NCBI GenBank assembly: GCA_963788215.1
Contig: CAWBFX010000010.1
Location: 930,001 to 994,000 of the forward strand
Direction: 5' to 3'
DNA: 64,000 nt
DNA from: AC-32 sp963788215
GTDB taxonomy: Bacteria > Actinomycetota > Thermoleophilia > Gaiellales > Gaiellaceae
A program made the position numbers and the translations under genes. The notes below the pieces were generated by a model that did no database searches, was not told the DNA's origin, and worked only from the letters and a program-made list of their open reading frames with translations. Every line of letters begins with the position of its first letter. Positions within the stretch are counted from its first letter, which is position 1. Positions 15,389 through 24,745 of the stretch are shown here, in pieces.

Positions 15389-16225
15389 GTGGCCCGCAGA
15401 CGCGCGCGGCAGGTGCTCGTCGGCGGCCTCTTCTTCGGTGCGGCGGTCGTCGCGCTCGCGTTCCTCGTCCTGCCGGTCGTGGCCATCTTCACGCGGGTCC
15501 CTCCGGGCCGGCTCGTGCGGCTCCTGTCGAACCCGGTCGTCACCGACGCCCTCGTCGTCTCCTTCAAGACGACGGCCATCGCGCAGGCGCTGATCCTGCT
15601 CTTCGGGACACCGCTCGCCTACCTGCTCGCGAGCCGGCGCTTCCCGGGACGGACGCTGCTCGTGACGGTCGTGGAGCTCCCGCTCGTGCTCCCGCCGGCG
15701 GTCGCCGGGCTCGGCCTGCTCGCCGCGTTTGGCCGCTTCGGGCTACTCGGCTCGACCGACCGCGCGCTCGGGATCGACGTCGCGTTCACGCAGACCGCGG
15801 TCGTCCTCGCGGTTGTGTTCGTGGCGAGCCCGCTCTACATCCGCACCGCGATCGCGGCCTTCGAGGGGGTCGACGCGGACCTGGTCGCCGCCTCTCGAAC
15901 CCTCGGGGCGGGCTCGACTCGCACCTTCTTCCGCGTCGTCCTGCCGCTGGCCCGCAACGGTCTCGCGGCCGGCGAGGCCCTCGCCTTTGCGCGCGGCCTG
16001 GGGGAGTTCGGCGCGACGATCATGTTCGCCGGCAGCCTCCAGGGCGTGACCCAGACGCTGCCGCTCGCGATCTACGCCGCCTTCTCGCTCAACTTCGACG
16101 TCGCCCTCGCGATGGGCGCGCTGCTCGTAGTCGTCAGCGCCGTCCTGCTCCTGACCCTGAGGCTCCTCCTCTCGTGGCAACCCTCTCGGCGAACTTCTCG
16201 CTCCCTCGTCGCTCCTTCGAGCTGA
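15389..16225 (+). CDS. modB: molybdate ABC transporter permease
   Basis: 278 residues with about six membrane helices and the ModB/CysT-type EAA loop: DLVAASRTLGAGSTRTFFRVVLPLARNGLAAGEALAFARGLGEFGATIMFAG. GEFGATIMFAGS is typical of molybdate permeases. It starts at GTG 15389, two bases after the modA stop, and overlaps the start of modC by 52 nt. Confidence 0.92.
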   Translation: MARRRARQVLVGGLFFGAAVVALAFLVLPVVAIFTRVPPGRLVRLLSNPVVTDALVVSFKTTAIAQALILLFGTPLAYLLASRRFPGRTLLVTVVELPLVLPPAVAGLGLLAAFGRFGLLGSTDRALGIDVAFTQTAVVLAVVFVASPLYIRTAIAAFEGVDADLVAASRTLGAGSTRTFFRVVLPLARNGLAAGEALAFARGLGEFGATIMFAGSLQGVTQTLPLAIYAAFSLNFDVALAMGALLVVVSAVLLLTLRLLLSWQPSRRTSRSLVAPSS

Positions 16226-17199
16226 GCCTCGAGCTCGAGGTCGAGCGCACGGTCGCGCTCGTCGGGCCGTCGGGGTCGGGCAAGAGCTCGGTCCTGCGTG
16301 CGATCGCAGGGCTGCTGCGGCCGTCGGCCGGGCGCGTCGCACTCGACGGCGAGAGCTGGCTGGACGTGGAGCGCGGCGTCGACCTGCCGCCCGACGAGCG
16401 GCGCGTGGGCCTCCTCTTCCAGGACTACGCGCTCTTCCCGCACCTGAGCGTGCGGTCGAACGTGGCCTACGGCGGCAAGGAGCGAGCCGACGAGCTGCTC
16501 GACCGCTTCCGGATCTCGCACCTCGCGCGGGCCAGGCCGGAGGAGCTCTCGGGCGGCGAGCGGCAACGCGTCGCCCTGGCCCGCGCGCTCTCGCGGGACC
16601 CCGGCGCGCTGCTCCTCGACGAGCCGCTCGCCGCGCTCGACGCGCACACGAAAACGAGCGTGCGAGCCGAGCTGCAGGAGCTGCTCTCCGACCTCGAGCT
16701 GCCGACGCTGATCGTGACCCACGACTACGAGGACGCGGTCGCGCTGGCGGGGACGGTCGGCGTTCTCGTCGACGGAAAGCTGCGGCAGATGGGCTCGCCG
16801 GAGGAGCTCGTCTCGGCGCCGCTCGACCCGTTCGTCGCCTCGTTTACCGGCGCGAACCTCCTTCACGGCCGCACGGTCGGCCAGGAGAACGGCCTGACGA
16901 AAGTGCAGCTCGGAAGCGGCGAGCTGCTCTACTCGATCGATCCGGGCGAGGGCGAGGTCGGAGTCGTCGTCTACCCGTGGGACGTCTCGGTCGGCCGCGC
17001 GTATCCCGACGATTCGGCGTTGAATCTCGTCTCCGGCGAGGTCGTCTCGATCGTTCAGGTGGGCAACCGCGTGAGGGTCCGGGTCGGGCCGTTGACCGCA
17101 GAGGTGACCGGAGCATCGGCCGAGCGGCTCGGTCTCGCGCGCGGCGGCACGGTCTTCGCCTCGTTCAAGGCGACGGGCACGCGACTCGTTCCGCTCTGA
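16174..17199 (+). CDS. modC: molybdate ABC transporter ATP-binding protein
   Basis: 341 residues. The ABC ATPase domain shows Walker A VGPSGSGKSS (about residue 31), Q-loop LLFQDYALFPHLSV, signature LSGGERQRVALARAL (about 127), Walker B ALLLDEPLAALD and H-loop IVTHDYEDAV. The C-terminal 110 residues form a TOBE domain (NLVSGEVVSIVQVGNRVRVRVG) that may give oxyanion feedback. The GTG at 16174 lies inside the modB 3' end. It completes a regulator-modABC operon supplying molybdenum-cofactor enzymes. Confidence 0.92.
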   Translation: MATLSANFSLPRRSFELSLELEVERTVALVGPSGSGKSSVLRAIAGLLRPSAGRVALDGESWLDVERGVDLPPDERRVGLLFQDYALFPHLSVRSNVAYGGKERADELLDRFRISHLARARPEELSGGERQRVALARALSRDPGALLLDEPLAALDAHTKTSVRAELQELLSDLELPTLIVTHDYEDAVALAGTVGVLVDGKLRQMGSPEELVSAPLDPFVASFTGANLLHGRTVGQENGLTKVQLGSGELLYSIDPGEGEVGVVVYPWDVSVGRAYPDDSALNLVSGEVVSIVQVGNRVRVRVGPLTAEVTGASAERLGLARGGTVFASFKATGTRLVPL

Positions 17200-17261
17200 G
17201 CGCAACACGAGCGCAACATTTCTTTCACCCGATTCTCAAGAAGCGTCGCTTTACTCTGCGG

Positions 17262-18185
17262 GTGATCGAGGCGCGGTCCCTGACGAAGGACTACGGCGAC
17301 AAGCGCGCGGTCGACGACCTCTCGTTCACGGTTCGGCCCGGGATCGTGACCGGGTTCCTCGGCCCGAACGGCTCCGGCAAGTCGACGACGATGCGCCTGA
17401 TCCTGGGGCTCGACAGTCCCACGGCGGGCGACGTCAGGGTCAATGGCAAGCACTACCGCAATCACGCTGCGCCGCTGCACGAGGTTGGTGCGCTGCTCGA
17501 GGCGCGGTCGCTCCACGGGGGCCGCTCGGCGTACGACCACCTGCTTGCGCTCGCGCAGACACATGGGATCCCGCGGGCCCGCGTCGGCGACCTCATCGAC
17601 CTCGTCGGGCTGCACGAGGTCGCCAAGAAGCGCGCCGGCAAGTTCTCGCTCGGCATGGGGCAGCGGCTGGGGATCGCCTCGGCGCTGCTCGGCGACCCCT
17701 CGACCGTGATGCTCGACGAGCCGGTTAACGGTCTCGACCCCGAGGGCATCCACTGGATGCGGAACCTGTTGAAGGGCCTCGCGTCCGAAGGCCGCACCGT
17801 CTTCGTCTCGTCCCATCTGATGAGCGAGATGGCCTTGACCGCCGACCACCTGATCGTGATCGGCCGCGGGCGCAAGATCGCGGACACGAGCACTCAAGAG
17901 TTCGTCAGCCGTGCCTCGGGCAACATCGTCCACGTCCGCACGCCGGAGGTGACCGAGCTCGCGGCGCAGCTCGCCGGGCCCGACGTGACGGTCAGCGCGG
18001 TCGAGCCCGGCCTCCTCGAGATCAGGGGGTTGACGGCCCGGCAGATCGGTGACGTGGCCCTGGCCAACCAGATCGTCCTCCACGAGCTGACGCCACAGGT
18101 CGCGTCGCTCGAGGAAGCCTTCATGACGCTGACGCGGGATGACGTGGAGTTCAAGACGCTCGCTCCCGAGGAGCGGATCGCGTGA
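17262..18185 (+). CDS. ABC transporter ATP-binding protein (ABC-2 exporter)
   Basis: 307 residues with Walker A GFLGPNGSGKSTTMRLILGL (about residue 33), a signature loop written FSLGMGQRLGIASALL (LSGGQ replaced by SLGMG, common in the DrrA/CcmA branch), Walker B TVMLDEPVNGLDPEG and H-loop VSSHLMSEM. A C-terminal regulatory stretch of about 90 residues follows. GTG 17262 starts immediately before IEARSLTKDYGDKRAV. It overlaps the permease gene by GTGA and forms an export pair of unknown substrate. The longer upstream frame is a modC shadow. Confidence 0.9.
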   Translation: MIEARSLTKDYGDKRAVDDLSFTVRPGIVTGFLGPNGSGKSTTMRLILGLDSPTAGDVRVNGKHYRNHAAPLHEVGALLEARSLHGGRSAYDHLLALAQTHGIPRARVGDLIDLVGLHEVAKKRAGKFSLGMGQRLGIASALLGDPSTVMLDEPVNGLDPEGIHWMRNLLKGLASEGRTVFVSSHLMSEMALTADHLIVIGRGRKIADTSTQEFVSRASGNIVHVRTPEVTELAAQLAGPDVTVSAVEPGLLEIRGLTARQIGDVALANQIVLHELTPQVASLEEAFMTLTRDDVEFKTLAPEERIA

Positions 18186-19012
18186 GCAGCTTCGCGCAGG
18201 TCGGGCCACTTCCGCGCTCCCCGCACACCGGGCGCGTCACCCAGGCGCGCGTCGCGATCTCGGAGTGGACGAAGCTGCGGTCGCTCCGGTCGACGCGGTG
18301 GTCGCTGTTCGCGGCGATCGTGCTGACGATCGGGTTTCCGGTCTTGTTTGCGGCGGTCACCTCCTCCCACTGGGGATCGATGAGCCCGCACGAGCGCGCC
18401 GACCGGCATCCGCTCGACATCGCGCTTGCAGGCGTCAATGTCTCGCAGCTCGCGATCGCGGTGCTCGGAGTGCTCGTGATCACCGGCGAGTACTCGACGG
18501 GAATGATCCGCGCGACCTTCAGCGCGGTGCCCAGGCGGCTGCCGGTCCTCTGGGCCAAGACCGCCGTCTTCGGCGTCGTGACCTTCTTGCTGATGCTGCC
18601 GTCCGTGCTGATCGCCTTCTACGCGAGCCAGGAGATTCTCTCGCGGCATGACCTCCTGCAGATCTCATTCTCGCAACCCGGCGTCTCACGCTCCGTGATC
18701 GGAGGCGCCGTCTACCTCGTGCTGGTCGGAATCTTCGCGCTCGGCATCGGCGCAATCGTGCGGAACACCGCGGGTGCGATCGCGACCTTCGCAGGGATCT
18801 TCTTTGTGATCCCGCCGCTGATGAACGTGCTGCCCGCGAGCTGGAACCACGCGATCAGCAAGTTCCTGCCGAGCGAGGCCGGCCGCCAGATCTTCTCGCT
18901 CACGCACGACTCGACCTCCCTCTCGCCGCTCTGGGGCGGCCTGCTCTTCACCGGCTACTGTGTTCTTGCGATCGCGTTGGCAGCCGTGCTACTCGTCCGG
19001 CGCGACACCTGA
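18182..19012 (+). CDS. ABC-2 type transporter permease
   Basis: 276 residues. A cytoplasmic N-terminus (RVAISEWTKLRSLRSTRWSL, typical of actinobacterial ABC-2 permeases) is followed by six hydrophobic helices, with the signature ITGEYSTGMIRATFSAVPRR between helices 2 and 3. It is translationally coupled to the ATPase gene (GTGA). The partner ATPase and permease resemble antibiotic or lipid exporters; no specific substrate is indicated. Confidence 0.9.
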   Translation: MSSFAQVGPLPRSPHTGRVTQARVAISEWTKLRSLRSTRWSLFAAIVLTIGFPVLFAAVTSSHWGSMSPHERADRHPLDIALAGVNVSQLAIAVLGVLVITGEYSTGMIRATFSAVPRRLPVLWAKTAVFGVVTFLLMLPSVLIAFYASQEILSRHDLLQISFSQPGVSRSVIGGAVYLVLVGIFALGIGAIVRNTAGAIATFAGIFFVIPPLMNVLPASWNHAISKFLPSEAGRQIFSLTHDSTSLSPLWGGLLFTGYCVLAIALAAVLLVRRDT

Positions 19013-19052
19013 GCCTCCGCCTCGCGGACTATTAGCAGTCGCGGAAAGCAGC

Positions 19053-19058
19053 TAGGCT
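19053..19058 (+). promoter_or_regulatory. -10 element TAGGCT, leaderless DUF1361 gene
   Basis: TAGGCT, then CGCCGC, then the ATG at 19065: a 6-nt gap and no SD. Confidence 0.5.
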
Positions 19059-19064
19059 CGCCGC

Positions 19065-19739
19065 ATGCTCGCTCGGTTCCGAAGCTCCTTCAGCGACCGG
19101 CGGATCGCGGTCGTCGCGTCTCTGGCGGTGCTCTCGCTGTTCGTGATCACCATGATGCTGGCGCGCGTCGTCTACACGGAGACCCTCGAGCACACCTGGA
19201 TCGCGTGGAACCTGTTCCTCGCCTGGGTGCCGTTCGTCATCTCGCTCGTGGCCTACGCCCGCGCGCGGCCCGGCATGTCCGGCCCGAGGGTTCTCGCCCT
19301 CGCCGCCCTGTGGCTGCTGTTCTTCCCGAACGCGCCCTACATCGTCACCGACCTGAAGCACATCGGCAGCTCCGGTGTCGGCGTGCCCATCCTGTACGAC
19401 GTCCTTCTTTTGTCCGCCGCGGCCTGGACCGGGCTCCTGCTCGGACTGGCGTCGCTCTTCCTCATGCACGCGGTCGCGCGGCGGTTCATCGGCGTGCTGA
19501 ACGCCTGGATGCTCGTGATCGGCGTTCTCGCCGCGAGCTCCTTCGGGATCTACCTCGGGCGCTTCCAGCGGTGGAACTCCTGGGACGTCTTTCTCCGGCC
19601 GGGCTCGCTTCTCGGCCAGGCGACGCAGGGCCTGCACGCGCGGCCACTCGCGCTGACGGTCTTGCTCACGTCGTTCCTGCTGGCGAGCTACCTCGTCTTC
19701 TACTCGTTCGCGCGCATGAGCGCCCTCATCCGCGAGTAG
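19065..19739 (+). CDS. DUF1361 integral membrane protein
   Basis: 224 residues with about seven hydrophobic helices and the family core WIAWNLFLAWVPFVISL followed by WLLFFPNAPYIVTDLKHI and later FGIYLGRFQRWNSWD. DUF1361 is a polytopic membrane family without an assigned function. It stands alone between an ABC exporter and a secreted poly-proline protein, with its own leaderless-type promoter. Family membership is clear; no role can be inferred. Confidence 0.85.
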   Translation: MLARFRSSFSDRRIAVVASLAVLSLFVITMMLARVVYTETLEHTWIAWNLFLAWVPFVISLVAYARARPGMSGPRVLALAALWLLFFPNAPYIVTDLKHIGSSGVGVPILYDVLLLSAAAWTGLLLGLASLFLMHAVARRFIGVLNAWMLVIGVLAASSFGIYLGRFQRWNSWDVFLRPGSLLGQATQGLHARPLALTVLLTSFLLASYLVFYSFARMSALIRE

Positions 19740-19871
19740 TAGCGGGCGACGGCCCGTACCGCCGTTTGCGACCAGCCGCTGACGTGTGTTAAATCCAGGC
19801 CGCCGTTAGTGCAGTCTCTCGGGGGAGGACCTTTTCGTCGAGGCTGCGTCCATACGAACCGGGAGGAATCC

Positions 19872-22112
19872 ATGATCCACCGGCGGAAGCTCGTCCACCT
19901 CGCCAACCGGCGACGGGTGGGGGCCGTCGTCGGCCTGCTCGGCGTCGCCGTGCTCGTCCAGGCGACCGTCGTCCTGGCCGGCGGCTCGGCGCGCTCGTCC
20001 GCGCCGGCCGTCTCCGCAACCGCGCTGCCCAGTGCGATCGACGGGCCGCACGGCGTCGTCTACGTCGGGCATTCGTACAAGAACGACGTCTCGCCCGTGC
20101 TGCGCGGGATGCCCGCGCTGCCGCTCAAGCCGGCCCCCGAGCGCGAGGCCGCGCTCAACCCCCGCATCGGACAGCACGCGAACGCGCCGGACCACGTCGT
20201 CCAGCGCTCGCTCGCCGCGGCGAACATGCCCGCCCCGAGCCTCAGCTTCGACGGAATCCCGTTCCCCGGCGTCGGCTGTAGCTGCGCGCCGCCGGACACG
20301 AACGGCGAAGTCGGCGCCACGCAGTACGTCCAGATCGTGAACGAGGGGTTCCAGGTGTTCTCGAAGTCGACCGGCGCCTCCGTCTACGGCCCCGCCGGCA
20401 TCACAACGATCTGGAGCGGCTTCGGCGGCGTCTGCCAGAACAACGGCGACGGCGACCCGGTCGTGCTCTACGACCAGCTGGCCGGCCGCTGGGTGATCAC
20501 CCAGTTCGCAGGCGTCTCCGTTCCGACGGACGAGTGCGTCGCCGTCTCGACCACGAGCGACGCGACCGGAAGCTGGTTCCGGTACGGCTTCCACCTCGGC
20601 TCGAACTTCTTCGACTACCCCCACCTCGGGGTGTGGCCGGACGCGTACTACATGTCGATGAACGTCTTCAACTCGGCCGGGACCGCGTTCCTCGGCCCGC
20701 AGCCGTTCGCGTTCAACCGCGCTGCGATGCTCGCCGGCAATGCCGCGAGCTTCATCACCACCGGGGTCACCGGCGGAAGCACCGAGCAGGCCTACCTGCC
20801 GGCCGACCTGGACGGGAGTACGGCTCCGCCTGCGGGCGCGCCCGACTCCTTCGTCGAGTGGCCGAACGCCGGCGCGTACCGCGTCTACCACTTCCACGTC
20901 GACTGGACGACGCCGTCGAACTCGACGTTCACGCGCTTCGCCTCGCCGGCCGCGGCGGGCTTCACCGAGCTCTGCCCGGCGACCCGCGCCTGCGTCCCGG
21001 AGCCGAACGGCTCGAGTCTCGACGGAATCGGCGACAGGTTCATGTTCCGCGCCGCCTACCGGAACTTCGGCGACCACGAGTCGCTCGTGACGAACTACAC
21101 CGTCAGCTCGGGCGGCGTCGCGGGCGTCCGCTGGCTCGAGCTGCGAAACGTCACCTCGGGCCCGGTCACCGTCTTCCAGGAGAGCACCTACCAGCCCGAC
21201 ACGACCTGGCGCTGGATGGGAAGCGCGGCGATGGACGGCTCGGGCGACCTCGCCGTCGGGTTCAGCGCGTCGAGCTCGACCACGGCGCCCCAGCTCCGCT
21301 ACGCCGGCCGGCTGGCGAGCGATCCGCTCAACCAGCTCGCGCAGGGCGAGGCCACGCTCTTCGCCGGCGCGGGCAGCCAGACGGCGACCAACAACCGCTG
21401 GGGCGACTACAGCGACCTGACAGTCGACCCGAGCGACGACTGCACGTTCTGGTACACGAACGAGTACTACCCGTCGGGCTCGTCGCAGTTCAACTGGCGG
21501 ACCCGGATCGGGAGCTTCAAGTTCCCGGCCTGTGGCGGATCGCCGCCTCCTCCGCCGCCGCCTCCACCTCCTCCACCACCACCACCACCACCACCGCCTC
21601 CGCCGCCTCCGCCTCCGCCTCCACCGCCCCCGCCCGTCGTGAGCCAGATCACCGCGACAGGCGTCTCGTGCAGCCAGTTCACGGGTGGCACCGCGTCGGC
21701 GCTCGGCGCCCTCACCTACACCGTCCGAAACGGCGCGATCTACCGCGTCACGCCGAGCGCCTTCCTGTACTGGGTGCGCGTAACGGCTACGGCCGGGGCG
21801 AATACGTTCGTGATCCCGCAGACGATCACGACGGGCAACTTCTCTACGCTCTTCGGGCTGGCGAGCAGCGGGAGCAGCGTGCAGACCGGTAGCTGCGGCG
21901 CGGTCTCAGGCGAGACCTTTACCGCCGCCGCCGGGAACGGCAGCTTCACGGTCCGCTGGACCGCACCCTCCGCCGGGGCATACGTGATCAAGCTGAAGCT
22001 CTCGACCTCGGCGGTCCGGAACCGACCGGTTCCGAACCCGTCGACAGTGCACTACCAGTACTCGACGAACGGCGTCACCGGCTCGACCAGCGGGATCGAC
22101 CTGACCCGCTAG
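19872..22112 (+). CDS. large secreted protein with poly-proline linker
   Basis: 746 residues. A signal peptide (VGAVVGLLGVAVLVQATVVLAGG) is followed by an N-terminal domain of about 520 residues with beta-propeller-like blocks (CSCAPPDTNGEVGATQYVQIVNEGFQVFSK is spread over its start; later VVLYDQLAGRWVITQFAG, YPHLGVWPDAYYMSMN and NRWGDYSDLTVDP). A run of about 30 prolines (near 21544-21633) follows, then a C-terminal beta-sandwich of about 150 residues. The NRWGDYS motif recurs in secreted bacterial proteins of unknown function. The ATG at 19872 has SD GGGAGGA; the frame continues upstream without plausible coding. Probably a cell-surface or extracellular protein; no enzyme motif recognised. 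Confidence 0.82.
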   Translation: MIHRRKLVHLANRRRVGAVVGLLGVAVLVQATVVLAGGSARSSAPAVSATALPSAIDGPHGVVYVGHSYKNDVSPVLRGMPALPLKPAPEREAALNPRIGQHANAPDHVVQRSLAAANMPAPSLSFDGIPFPGVGCSCAPPDTNGEVGATQYVQIVNEGFQVFSKSTGASVYGPAGITTIWSGFGGVCQNNGDGDPVVLYDQLAGRWVITQFAGVSVPTDECVAVSTTSDATGSWFRYGFHLGSNFFDYPHLGVWPDAYYMSMNVFNSAGTAFLGPQPFAFNRAAMLAGNAASFITTGVTGGSTEQAYLPADLDGSTAPPAGAPDSFVEWPNAGAYRVYHFHVDWTTPSNSTFTRFASPAAAGFTELCPATRACVPEPNGSSLDGIGDRFMFRAAYRNFGDHESLVTNYTVSSGGVAGVRWLELRNVTSGPVTVFQESTYQPDTTWRWMGSAAMDGSGDLAVGFSASSSTTAPQLRYAGRLASDPLNQLAQGEATLFAGAGSQTATNNRWGDYSDLTVDPSDDCTFWYTNEYYPSGSSQFNWRTRIGSFKFPACGGSPPPPPPPPPPPPPPPPPPPPPPPPPPPPPPPVVSQITATGVSCSQFTGGTASALGALTYTVRNGAIYRVTPSAFLYWVRVTATAGANTFVIPQTITTGNFSTLFGLASSGSSVQTGSCGAVSGETFTAAAGNGSFTVRWTAPSAGAYVIKLKLSTSAVRNRPVPNPSTVHYQYSTNGVTGSTSGIDLTR
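21544..21633 (+). repeat. CCN trinucleotide repeat encoding poly-proline
   Basis: About 30 consecutive proline codons, mixed CCT/CCG/CCA with a run of pure CCA. The codon mixture argues against recent slippage for most of it, apart from the CCA core. It links the two domains of the secreted protein and could form an extended polyproline-II spacer through the wall. Translation would probably need EF-P. Confidence 0.85.
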
Positions 22113-22131
22113 CCCCGACGCCTCCGACCTG

Positions 22132-22159
22132 CGAAGGGCGCTCGCAAGGGCGCCCTTCG
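22132..22159. terminator. bidirectional hairpin between convergent genes
   Basis: CGAAGGGCGC (22132-22141), 8-nt loop, GCGCCCTTCG (22150-22159): a perfect 10-bp stem in the 52-bp gap between the poly-Pro protein gene and the convergent glycosyltransferase gene. Confidence 0.75.
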
Positions 22160-22164
22160 TGGTT

Positions 22165-23922
22165 CTACGCGACGTCGACGGCGATCAGGCGACCGTCGGG
22201 GGTGACGCGGTCCGTGCGCGCCTGCGGGTACCGCTGCAGGAAGGCCTGCTGCTGGTTGCTCCAGAGATCGGCGCGCATGAACAGGACGAACGGCGGCGGC
22301 GCGCTGAACTGTCCGACCAGCGTCGGCGCGATCACGCCTGCGACCTGCGCGTCGTTCTCGGCGAACATGCGCAGCCGGTCCTGCCAGATCGAGGGCCAGC
22401 CCCAGACGAAGTACTGCCACTGGCCCTGGTCCGCAGCCAGGTAGAAGTGCTCCGAGGGGTTCCGGCTATGAGTCGTCACGTATCTCCCCGTGTTGCCGAT
22501 GTCGTCGCCTGCGACCTGGCCCTTGTGGATGTAGTCCCAGCCGATGAAGCCGTTCCAGACGCCGAGCCCGAGGAGGAGCGCTGCGGCGAGCGGGATTGCG
22601 GGCGCGAGGGCGAAGCGCCGGCGGGGGCCGAGGAGAAGCACGACAGCGGCGACCGCGGCGCGCACGGCCTCGGTCACGAGGTACGCGACGAAGGGGAGGA
22701 TGATCAGCATCCGCGAGTAGTCGGGCGCCTGGCCGACGACGAATGCGTACGCGAGCCAGAGGACGAGGAACGACGTCAACGGCAGCAGCGCCCACGGCGG
22801 CCCGCGCCGCCGCACCGCCGTCATGACGACGACGAGAGCGCCGATCCAGAGGAGGATCCCGCTCAGCGGGTCGACGATCCCGTGCCCGTAGTCCTGGTAG
22901 ATCCACGCGTGGTCGACACGGCCCATGTTGAAAGCCGTCAGCCCGTTGATCACGTTGCGCTTGTAGCCGGCCCACTCGCTGTGCGCGAAGACCCACCCCT
23001 GCTGCACCTTGCGCCCGTCGGCGGTCAGGAGCAGGGATTCCCGCTGGTGCTGCTTGAGGGCGGCAGGCGCCTTCTGGTAGGCGATCAGGTACGGCGTCGC
23101 GACGAGCGCGAAGGCGGCGGTCGAGATGGCCCCGAGCCGCAGGATCCGCTCGAGCCCGAGGTCGCGCCGGTAGGCGACCGCGAGCAGCGCGAGGAACACG
23201 AGCCACAACGGAAAGATCATCCGGCCGGAGAAGTGGACGTAGAAGCCGAGGCCTGCGATCGCGCCGCCGACGAAGGTCGCGAAGCGGTTCTCCTTCCGCA
23301 GGCCGAGCAGGAGCAGTGCCATGGCGACCATCTCGACGAGCGCCGGCAGGTTCTCGCGCATCGCCATCCGGCTCATGATCAGGAACGAGTGGTTCAGTCC
23401 GAGAATGGCCGCGCCGAACAGCGACCACCCGAGGGGCAGGAGCTGGCGGAAGAACGCGTAGGCGGCGGCGACGATCAGGAGGCCTGCGAGCGCGTGCAGA
23501 AGCCGCATGTGCTCGAGCGTGATCCCGCCGGAGAGGTTGCCGAGCTTGCCCCAGACGACGAGCTGTCCAGCGGGATCGCCGAAGTACGTGCTCAGTCCGA
23601 AAAGGTCGACGTGGGGGGTGGCGGCGTACTGCTTGGCGTAGCTCATGATCGCGACCTCGTCCGAGCTGACCTGGACCGGCCACGTCTCGAGCCGCAGCAG
23701 GTAGAGCGGCGAAAGGGCGGCGACGAGCGCGGCGGGGGCCACGAGATCCGGCCAGGCCGGCCGGCCGAGCCGGCCGCTGGTCACGAACAGGTGCGCGGAG
23801 ACCACCACGAGCGAGGCGAGCCAGACCCAGGCGATCCAGCCCCGCCAGCCGGCGATGCCGTAGACAATGACCGTGGCGACGCCGACCGCCGTGCCGGCGA
23901 GCAGCGTCTCGTGCGCTTGCAA
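22165..23922 (-). CDS. GT39-like (ArnT/PMT-type) membrane glycosyltransferase
   Basis: 585 residues with 10-12 hydrophobic helices and the first external loop containing VSSDEVAIMSYAKQYA, whose acidic residues match the DE catalytic signature of lipid-linked-sugar glycosyltransferases (PMT/ArnT superfamily). HSFLIMSRMAMRENLPALV and GLGFYVHFSGRMIFPLWL are also typical of the family. It would transfer a sugar from a polyprenyl-phosphate donor to a protein or lipid outside the membrane. The nearby GtrA and GT2 (polyprenyl-phosphate sugar synthase-like) genes could make such a donor (inference). The start is a TTG at 23920-23922; an SD is not obvious. Confidence 0.82.
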   Translation of the reverse strand: MQAHETLLAGTAVGVATVIVYGIAGWRGWIAWVWLASLVVVSAHLFVTSGRLGRPAWPDLVAPAALVAALSPLYLLRLETWPVQVSSDEVAIMSYAKQYAATPHVDLFGLSTYFGDPAGQLVVWGKLGNLSGGITLEHMRLLHALAGLLIVAAAYAFFRQLLPLGWSLFGAAILGLNHSFLIMSRMAMRENLPALVEMVAMALLLLGLRKENRFATFVGGAIAGLGFYVHFSGRMIFPLWLVFLALLAVAYRRDLGLERILRLGAISTAAFALVATPYLIAYQKAPAALKQHQRESLLLTADGRKVQQGWVFAHSEWAGYKRNVINGLTAFNMGRVDHAWIYQDYGHGIVDPLSGILLWIGALVVVMTAVRRRGPPWALLPLTSFLVLWLAYAFVVGQAPDYSRMLIILPFVAYLVTEAVRAAVAAVVLLLGPRRRFALAPAIPLAAALLLGLGVWNGFIGWDYIHKGQVAGDDIGNTGRYVTTHSRNPSEHFYLAADQGQWQYFVWGWPSIWQDRLRMFAENDAQVAGVIAPTLVGQFSAPPPFVLFMRADLWSNQQQAFLQRYPQARTDRVTPDGRLIAVDVA

Positions 23923-23986
23923 GATCTTTCGAGCGTTCAGCAGCGACCCTCCCGCGAAAAACCGTAGCGCGGAGTTGCTCGAAGGT

Positions 23987-24697
23987 CTAGGCGCGCTCGG
24001 CGCGGTACTTGCGGGCCTCTTCGACGAAGGCCTCGAACAGGCGCTGGTCCTCGCCGACCTCCGGGTGCCAGAGGACGCCCAGCGTGAAGCGCCGCTCGGG
24101 GTCCTCGAGGGCCTCCAGGGTGCCGTCGTGTGCCCGCGCCGCCTCGCGCAGGCCCTGGCCGAGCTTCCCGAAACCCTGGTGGTGATGCGACTTGACCGGC
24201 GCGTGGTCGCCGAGCAGCGCCTCGAGCCGCGTGCCCGGCTCGAGCGTCACGTCGTGGTCGGCGTACTCGCCAGGCGTGTGCTTGTGCTCGTCGTGGCCGA
24301 GGAGGTCCGGAAGGTGCTGGACCAGGTCGCCGCCGAGGCCGACGTTCAGCACCTGGCTCCCGCGGCAGACGGCCAGCAGCGGCATGTCGCGCTCGAGCGC
24401 CCCGCGCAGGAGGGCGAGCTCCGCGCGGTCGCGTTCCTCCACCACACCGTTCGTCTCGGGATGCGGATCGTGGCCGTACGTCGCCGGATCGAGGTCGGAG
24501 CCACCCGACAGGACGATCGCGTCGAGCAGGTCGAGCGTCTCCTCGATCCCGTCCCCACTCGGCGGGATCAGCACGGGCCTCCCCCCGGCGCGCTCGACCG
24601 CGCGCACGTAATCGGCGGGAACGAGCGCAGACTCCTCCTCCCAGGCCCCGAAGATGACGGTCTGGAGGTCGGTGGTTATGCCGACGATCGGTCGCAT
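23987..24697 (-). CDS. class I glutamine amidotransferase-like, peptidase C26 (gamma-Glu hydrolase type)
   Basis: 236 residues from the ATG at 24695-24697. Family landmarks are MRPIVGITTD, LDAIVLSGGSDLDPATYG, the nucleophile elbow PLLAVCRGSQVLNVGLGGDLVQHLP (Cys near residue 115), HHHQGF and the His-Glu pair of the triad in LGVLWHPEVGED. These match PuuD-type gamma-glutamyl-GABA hydrolases. The substrate could be another gamma-glutamyl amide. It is divergent from the peroxiredoxin gene. The long frame upstream of the ATG is a shadow of that gene. Confidence 0.9.
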   Translation of the reverse strand: MRPIVGITTDLQTVIFGAWEEESALVPADYVRAVERAGGRPVLIPPSGDGIEETLDLLDAIVLSGGSDLDPATYGHDPHPETNGVVEERDRAELALLRGALERDMPLLAVCRGSQVLNVGLGGDLVQHLPDLLGHDEHKHTPGEYADHDVTLEPGTRLEALLGDHAPVKSHHHQGFGKLGQGLREAARAHDGTLEALEDPERRFTLGVLWHPEVGEDQRLFEAFVEEARKYRAERA

Positions 24698-24745
24698 GCG
24701 TTCCGTCGCGTAGGCTTGCACAAGACCCGGGACAAGGAGGGGAAG

